This document shows, one piece after another, positions 59,737 through 64,000 of a stretch of DNA of 64,000 nt. The position numbers and the translations under genes were made by a program. The stretch covers positions 33,710 through 97,709 of the forward strand of contig CAJLKN010000006.1 of NCBI GenBank assembly GCA_905207235.1. The letters are read 5' to 3'. How positions within the stretch are numbered: the stretch's first letter is position 1; every line of letters begins with the position of its first letter. This stretch comes from an uncultured Eubacteriales bacterium. GTDB taxonomy: Bacteria; Bacillota; Clostridia; Christensenellales; Borkfalkiaceae. A model generated the notes under the pieces. That model saw only the letters and a program-made list of their open reading frames with translations. It did not search any database and was not told the origin of the DNA.

Positions 59737-62106
59737 ATGAAAAAGATTTTTAAAGCTCTGGCAGGCGTTTGCCTTGCAGGCGCGCTCTGCGCAGGTGCCT
59801 TTGTCGTAACGGGCTGCGGATGGCAGACCGAAACGGTGGAAGGCGAATATCATTACGTCAATTACGGCGTCGATTACGGCGTCAAAGTAAACGTTGAAAT
59901 TCAGACCGACAGTAAGGGCGACAGAATTCGCAGCGTAAGCATTGCAAACAGCGATTACGTTCAGCTTTCTCCCGCCAATCCCGAAATCGGTTGGACGGAC
60001 AGCAACAGAGAAAATTACATTGCCAACGAACAGTCGCTTCTCAACTCTTATCGCGGTCTGTATGTAGCCGATGTGCTTGCAATGCAGGTTCAGACTGCTG
60101 CGAACGGTCAGCCTTCGTCGGTGTCGGACAACTCTGTTGTCATAACGGGCGCAACGCAGAGCTCGGGCAGGCTTCTCCTTGCCGTGCAGGACGCGCTTAC
60201 AAACTTCGGCGGCTATAAAGTTGCGGAAGGCGAATATCATTATCCCAACGCATGGTCTCCTTCGGCGCCTCATTACGGCATCAGGGTGCGCGTCGTCGTA
60301 AAGGGCGATGTAATCGCAAAAGTTGCCGTTGTAAAGAGCAATTATACCGAAGTTTCTGATTCCTGGGAAAATAAAACAATCTGGACCAACGGTCTCGACG
60401 GACTGCTTAACGCTTACGTCGGCAGAACAGTATCGGATGTCATAAACATAAATGTAGGCGTCTCTTCTACAACTCCCGGACAGCCCGAAAGCATTTCCGA
60501 CAGTTCGCTCATGATAACGGGCGCAACGCAGGGCTCAGGCAGACTTCTTCTTGCAGTTCAGGCTGCATTGAAGAACATAAATGAGGAGATAACGGGCATA
60601 ACCGATACTTACCGCGGCGAATACAGCTACGAAAAATACGGAAACAACTATGGTATTGTGGTCAATGTCAATTTGACGGGCGACAAAATTCATAGCGTCA
60701 ACATTCTCGAAAGCGACTATGTCGAAGTTACGGACAATTGGGATGGTAAACAACTTTGGCTCGACGGTATAAACAGTCTTCTCAGCGCATATGAAGACAG
60801 AACCGTCATGGATATTCTTACCACGTCGGTAACTGTTGGCACAGACGGTGTTCCTTCGTCGGTAAGCGACAGTTCGCTCATGATAACTGGCGCAACTCAG
60901 GGCTCTGGCAGACTTCTCCTCGCCGTACAGGACGCGCTTAAAACAGGCGGATACGAAGTTTACAGCGGCAGCTATCATTATCCCAATGCATGGAATGCAG
61001 AAGCTCCTCATTACGGCGTTGCCGTCAATGTAATCGTTAAGGATGAAGAGATTGTCGGAGTGAAGATTGCGGACAGCGATTATGTCCAGCTTTCTCCCGC
61101 AAATCCTGAAAACGGCTGGACGGAAAGTAACAGAGATAATTATTTGAATAACGAAAGCACGCTTTTGAATGCATATAAAGGCAGGAATGTTGTCGATATT
61201 CTTGCAATGAGCGTAACCGTAAAAACTTCCGGCGAGCCTGAAAGCGTATCTGATAGCAGTTTGGTAATCTCGGGCGCAACGCAGAGTTCGGGCAGACTTC
61301 TTCTCGCCGTACAGAACGCGCTTAAAGCGGGCGGCTATGAAGTTTACAGCGGCAGTTATCATTATCCCAATGCATGGGATGCAGAAGCTCCCCATTACGG
61401 TGTTGCCGTCAATGTAATCGTTAAGGATGATGTTATTATGGGCGTAAGGATTGCGGACAGCGATTATGTCCAGCTTTCACCCGCAAATCCTGATTACGGC
61501 TGGACGGAAAGCAACAGAGAAAACTATCTGAATAACGAAAGTAAACTTTTGGAAGCATACAAAGGTAAGTCTGTTGCAGACATTCTTGCAATGAGCGTAA
61601 CCGTAAAAACTTCCGGCGAGCCTGAAAGCGTATCAGATAGCAGTGTGGTAATCTCGGGCGCAACGCAGAGCTCTGGCAGACTTCTTCTCGCCGTACAGGA
61701 CGCACTTAAAGCGGGCGGCTATGAAGTTTACAGCGGCAGTTATCATTATCCCAATGCATGGGATGCAGAAGCTCCCCATTACGGTGTTGCCGTCAATGTA
61801 ATCGTTAAGGATGATGTTATTATGGGCGTAAGGATTGCGGACAGCGATTATGTCCAGCTTTCACCCGCAAATCCTGATTACGGCTGGACGGAAAGCAACA
61901 GAGAAAACTATCTGAATAACGAAAGCACGCTTTTGAATGCTTATAAAGGCAAGTCTGTTGCCGATATTCTTGCAATGAGCGTAACCGTAAAAGATTCCGG
62001 CGAGCCTGAAAGCGTATCTGATAGCAGTGTGGTAATCTCGGGCGCAACACAGAGCTCGGGCAGACTTCTTCTCGCCGTACAGGACGCACTTTCAAAGATA
62101 GCTTAA
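59737..62106 (+). CDS. Lipoprotein with six FMN-binding-type repeats
   Basis: 789 residues. The signal peptide ends in lipobox VTGC (Cys27), so the protein is anchored outside the membrane. Six units of 123-128 residues each end in (S/T)GATQ(S/G)SGRLLLAVQ; the presumptive flavin-bearing Thr residues are 140, 264, 387, 515, 643 and 771. This matches FMN_bind (PF04205-type) domains, whose Thr receives FMN from ApbE in RnfG, NqrC and Listeria PplA. Units 2 and 3 lack the LSPANP...GWTESNR insert of the others; units 5 and 6 are almost identical. The Asp normally three residues before S/T-GAT is replaced by Val/Leu, with an Asp three residues earlier. AGGAG gives initiation; apbE follows. Confidence 0.88.
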   Translation: MKKIFKALAGVCLAGALCAGAFVVTGCGWQTETVEGEYHYVNYGVDYGVKVNVEIQTDSKGDRIRSVSIANSDYVQLSPANPEIGWTDSNRENYIANEQSLLNSYRGLYVADVLAMQVQTAANGQPSSVSDNSVVITGATQSSGRLLLAVQDALTNFGGYKVAEGEYHYPNAWSPSAPHYGIRVRVVVKGDVIAKVAVVKSNYTEVSDSWENKTIWTNGLDGLLNAYVGRTVSDVININVGVSSTTPGQPESISDSSLMITGATQGSGRLLLAVQAALKNINEEITGITDTYRGEYSYEKYGNNYGIVVNVNLTGDKIHSVNILESDYVEVTDNWDGKQLWLDGINSLLSAYEDRTVMDILTTSVTVGTDGVPSSVSDSSLMITGATQGSGRLLLAVQDALKTGGYEVYSGSYHYPNAWNAEAPHYGVAVNVIVKDEEIVGVKIADSDYVQLSPANPENGWTESNRDNYLNNESTLLNAYKGRNVVDILAMSVTVKTSGEPESVSDSSLVISGATQSSGRLLLAVQNALKAGGYEVYSGSYHYPNAWDAEAPHYGVAVNVIVKDDVIMGVRIADSDYVQLSPANPDYGWTESNRENYLNNESKLLEAYKGKSVADILAMSVTVKTSGEPESVSDSSVVISGATQSSGRLLLAVQDALKAGGYEVYSGSYHYPNAWDAEAPHYGVAVNVIVKDDVIMGVRIADSDYVQLSPANPDYGWTESNRENYLNNESTLLNAYKGKSVADILAMSVTVKDSGEPESVSDSSVVISGATQSSGRLLLAVQDALSKIA
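61327..61541 (+). repeat. First copy of a 215-bp exact direct repeat
   Basis: Identical to 61711-61925 at every base, with a period of 384 bases (128 codons). The two copies encode the start of units 5 and 6 of the flavoprotein. Confidence 0.92.
61711..61925 (+). repeat. Second copy of the 215-bp exact direct repeat
   Basis: Exact copy of 61327-61541. High similarity continues beyond it with scattered differences, indicating recent tandem duplication or gene conversion. Confidence 0.92.
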
Positions 62107-62124
62107 TTGAATTAACTCAAATTA

Positions 62125-62174
62125 CAAGCCCGCCTTGCGGCGGGCTTGATTTATGTCTTAAAAACAGGTATAAT
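62125..62174 (+). promoter_or_regulatory. Hairpin and overlapping apbE promoter
   Basis: A 10-base hairpin (CAAGCCCGCC/GGCGGGCTTG, 62125-62148) follows the flavoprotein stop. Its last bases form part of a -35 box, TTGATT (62146-62151), followed after 17 bases by TATAAT (62169-62174). Transcription should start within about two bases of the apbE ATG (62183). Confidence 0.65.
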
Positions 62175-62182
62175 ATTATTGT

Positions 62183-63439
62183 ATGAAAAAATTACTTGCA
62201 GCAACATGCATAGCAATGTCCTTAGCTTCGGCTGTAATTTTGCCTTCGTGCGATATAAACGGGCTCAATGCAGGCAATACGGGCGGACAAAACGGCTATT
62301 CGTCCAAGGAAGCATACTATTCCAAGTTCAATACTATAGCAACGCTCCATGTGACAGATAATTTCAATGACGACGCTGTCACTGATAAACTTCTGTCCAT
62401 CAAAGACGATGTTCAGGCATATCTTGACAGCCTCGAAAGCTCTTTGTCGACTTCGGTTGAAAGTTCGTATGTTTCGCTCTTCAATGCGGCAGACGCAGGC
62501 GCAACGGTTGAGATAGACGAGATGACGTACACCGTCCTCAGTCTTGCCTGCGACATGTATGAGTATACTCAGGGTTATTACAACCCCGCAGTCTATTACT
62601 CGGTTGACTTATATGGCTTTACGCCCCGTTTCAGCAATTATACGGGTTATGCAGATATTTCCACAAAAATGCCCTACGACAGGACGGAAAAAGTCAACAC
62701 AACTACGTATGTTACGCGCGGCATTGAACCTGACGAGCATTATGTCGAAATTTTCCGCGACCTTGCTTCGCATTTCGGCGAAATAGAGCTGAAGGAAGAG
62801 GGCGGCAGTTATTATGCCGTAAAACCTGAATATACAGTCGAAGGACTTTATGGCGACACATACTCTCTCGCACTCGATTTGGGCGGTATAGGCAAGGGCT
62901 ATGCCGTAGATAAAGTCAGCGCAATAATGTCAGATTATGGCTTTGAGTACGGCTTCTTCGAGTTCGGCAGGTCCAGCTATTCCATAAAAGGCTCGCGCAC
63001 TTCAGAAAACGGCAAGTGGAATATGTCAATAAGCGACCCTTCCACTATGGGCTGGACCGATTTTGCACAGATTGAACTTGCAAATATCTGTCTTTCGACG
63101 AGCGGCGACTATGAAAAGGCATATTCTGTCGGGGATACGACTTATTGCCATATAATCAACCCCATGACGGGCAGTCCCATTCAGACGGGTATAGCTTCCT
63201 GCACTATAACGGGCAGAACGGCGGCGGAGGACGACGCGCTCACGACCGCACTCTCGGCAATGGGCAAGGAAAGAGCTGTACAATTCATAAACGAAAATCT
63301 GTCGGACATGCAGGTGATAATAATGATGAGAAATGCCGACGGCAGCTGTACAGACATAATAACGAATTGTCCTCAAGAACTAAAAGTGTTATCAGGCGGA
63401 ATAATCAATACCGTTTCAGGCGGCAAAATCATATTGTAA
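62183..63439 (+). CDS. apbE: FAD:protein FMN transferase, lipoprotein
   Basis: 418 residues. ApbE moves FMN from FAD onto a Thr of target proteins outside the membrane. The signal peptide ends in LPSC (Cys23), predicting a lipoprotein. LSLACDMYEYTQGYYNPAV, LDLGGIGKGYAVDK, CHIINPMTG and DALTTALSAMGKE are the flavin and metal-binding blocks. A poorly conserved insert (about 150-215) enlarges it. It lies just after its probable substrate, the six-unit lipoprotein. There is no Shine-Dalgarno sequence; the mRNA is probably leaderless. Confidence 0.93.
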   Translation: MKKLLAATCIAMSLASAVILPSCDINGLNAGNTGGQNGYSSKEAYYSKFNTIATLHVTDNFNDDAVTDKLLSIKDDVQAYLDSLESSLSTSVESSYVSLFNAADAGATVEIDEMTYTVLSLACDMYEYTQGYYNPAVYYSVDLYGFTPRFSNYTGYADISTKMPYDRTEKVNTTTYVTRGIEPDEHYVEIFRDLASHFGEIELKEEGGSYYAVKPEYTVEGLYGDTYSLALDLGGIGKGYAVDKVSAIMSDYGFEYGFFEFGRSSYSIKGSRTSENGKWNMSISDPSTMGWTDFAQIELANICLSTSGDYEKAYSVGDTTYCHIINPMTGSPIQTGIASCTITGRTAAEDDALTTALSAMGKERAVQFINENLSDMQVIIMMRNADGSCTDIITNCPQELKVLSGGIINTVSGGKIIL

Positions 63440-63471
63440 ATTTATTATAAAGACGGCAAAATATTATAAAA

Positions 63472-63954
63472 ATGTCATTAAAGCGGGTAGAACAGGTCAA
63501 AAAAGATAAAGGTTTCAGACTATGGGACCTTATAATATATGGCTTGCTGGCAGTATTGATTGTCGTGCTGTTCTGCGTGTTTGTCTTTCCAAAGGATAAA
63601 TCGCGCATAGACACGATTTCTATAGTGCGCGGCTTTGCAAACGAGGCGGAGACAGTATTTTCGTACAGTTTTCTTACGGATACTTACGAAGTGGTAAACG
63701 AGCAGGCTATAACGGTGGAGGAGGATACGGCAACTCAGCTTAAAGTAGTCTTTCACGGTAGCCACGAGGGCGATTACAACGTAATCGTCATAGACAAACA
63801 AAATTATACCGTAGATGTTACCGAAGCAAATTGTCCTGCGCTCGATTGCGTTCATTCGCCCGTAATTAAAGATAATTCATCCCTGCCGATAATCTGTTCT
63901 ACTCACGAAATGATAGTGCAGACCGATTATGTGAGCGGCAGCGAAATAAATTAA
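63472..63954 (+). CDS. NusG domain II-containing membrane-anchored protein
   Basis: 160 residues: one N-terminal membrane helix (about 18-39) and an extracytoplasmic NusG-domain-II-like fold with VTEANCPALDCVHS and IICSTHEMIVQ, the paired Cys-rich pattern seen in proteins next to ApbE/FMN_bind and Rnf-like genes in Clostridia. Its biochemical role is not known; association with flavin-based electron transfer is inferred from gene neighbours. It starts 32 bases after apbE with no clear Shine-Dalgarno sequence. Confidence 0.85.
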   Translation: MSLKRVEQVKKDKGFRLWDLIIYGLLAVLIVVLFCVFVFPKDKSRIDTISIVRGFANEAETVFSYSFLTDTYEVVNEQAITVEEDTATQLKVVFHGSHEGDYNVIVIDKQNYTVDVTEANCPALDCVHSPVIKDNSSLPIICSTHEMIVQTDYVSGSEIN

Positions 63955-63979
63955 AGTAAATGATTAAAAGAATAAACGC

Positions 63980-64000
63980 GCGCTGCGGCATCGCCGCAGC
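63980..64000 (+). terminator. Probable terminator stem cut by the window end
   Basis: GCTGCGGC/GCCGCAGC (63983-64000) preceded by AACGCGC resembles this genome's other terminators; the T-run would be beyond the window. An ATG at 63960 reads through it (MIKRINARCGIAA), so a further gene start cannot be excluded. Confidence 0.5.

Noticed and set aside
63960..64000. Next gene of the flavin locus starting at 63960
   Set aside because: No ribosome-binding site, and the frame runs straight into a perfect hairpin resembling a terminator; undecidable without sequence beyond the window.
1..64000. CRISPR arrays, insertion sequences, rRNA and tRNA genes
   Set aside because: No regularly spaced repeats, no transposase-like protein, and no cloverleaf or rRNA-like sequence noticed on reading; a covariance-model scan was not possible.

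Overview
The window reads as chromosome of a spore-former-lineage Clostridia (Firmicutes), roughly half GC by eye, with Ile-ATA and Arg-AGG codons used freely. Pointers are an intact SigK-type sigma factor, a DUF1540 protein, the secG-rnr-smpB order, DUF177-rpmF, an Obg/YhbY/NadD/YqeK/RsfS group, DegV paralogues and a fused ThrE exporter. An uncultured gut lineage related to Christensenellales is a guess from style, not something demonstrated. No rRNA, tRNA, CRISPR array, transposase or prophage was seen.

Layout. 1-5 kb: end of acetate kinase, DUF177-rpmF, a copper P-type ATPase with a consensus promoter inside a perfect palindrome, and an ArsR-type repressor. 5-8 kb: sigK, then tyrS behind what looks like a ribosome-mediated attenuator with a Tyr-rich leader peptide, then a YigZ-type protein. 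8-16 kb: an AT-rich lipoprotein patch, glyS (-), fhs-glnS-membrane protein (+), a DUF1540 protein, rplI. 16-22 kb: NUDIX-lemA-DUF2207 (-), a UDP-sugar pyrophosphorylase and an HtrA-like lipoprotein protease (+). 22-29 kb (-): secG, then rnr-smpB-metY-metA, and a DMT transporter. 29-34.4 kb: glycolytic genes gpmI, tpiA, pgk (-). 34.6-43 kb: a tightly overlapped run tyrA-BI-1-hypothetical-MBL hydrolase-rho-obgE-yhbY, then nadD/yqeK fusion-rsfS. 43-53 kb: a degenerate DeoC-like protein, a Dda/RecD-like helicase, pgi, an alpha/beta hydrolase, LOG protein, LMW phosphatase, two DegV proteins and a membrane-anchored XRE regulator. 53-59.6 kb: ThrE, gltX, a MacB-like ABC transporter. 59.7-64 kb: a lipoprotein with six FMN-binding-type repeats, a lipoprotein ApbE flavin transferase and a NusG-domain-II protein, i.e. 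a candidate flavin-based extracytoplasmic electron-transfer locus.

The most interesting signals are: (1) the tyrS leader, where a 20-codon ORF with four clustered Tyr codons precedes mutually exclusive hairpins and a terminator; (2) the six-repeat flavoprotein/ApbE locus, whose flavinylation motifs lack the usual Asp spacing; (3) an internal ribosome-binding site in copA that should yield a free CopZ-like chaperone; and (4) several promoters whose -10 box sits only a few bases before the start codon, suggesting leaderless mRNAs. Intrinsic terminators are abundant, GC-rich and often shared by convergent genes.
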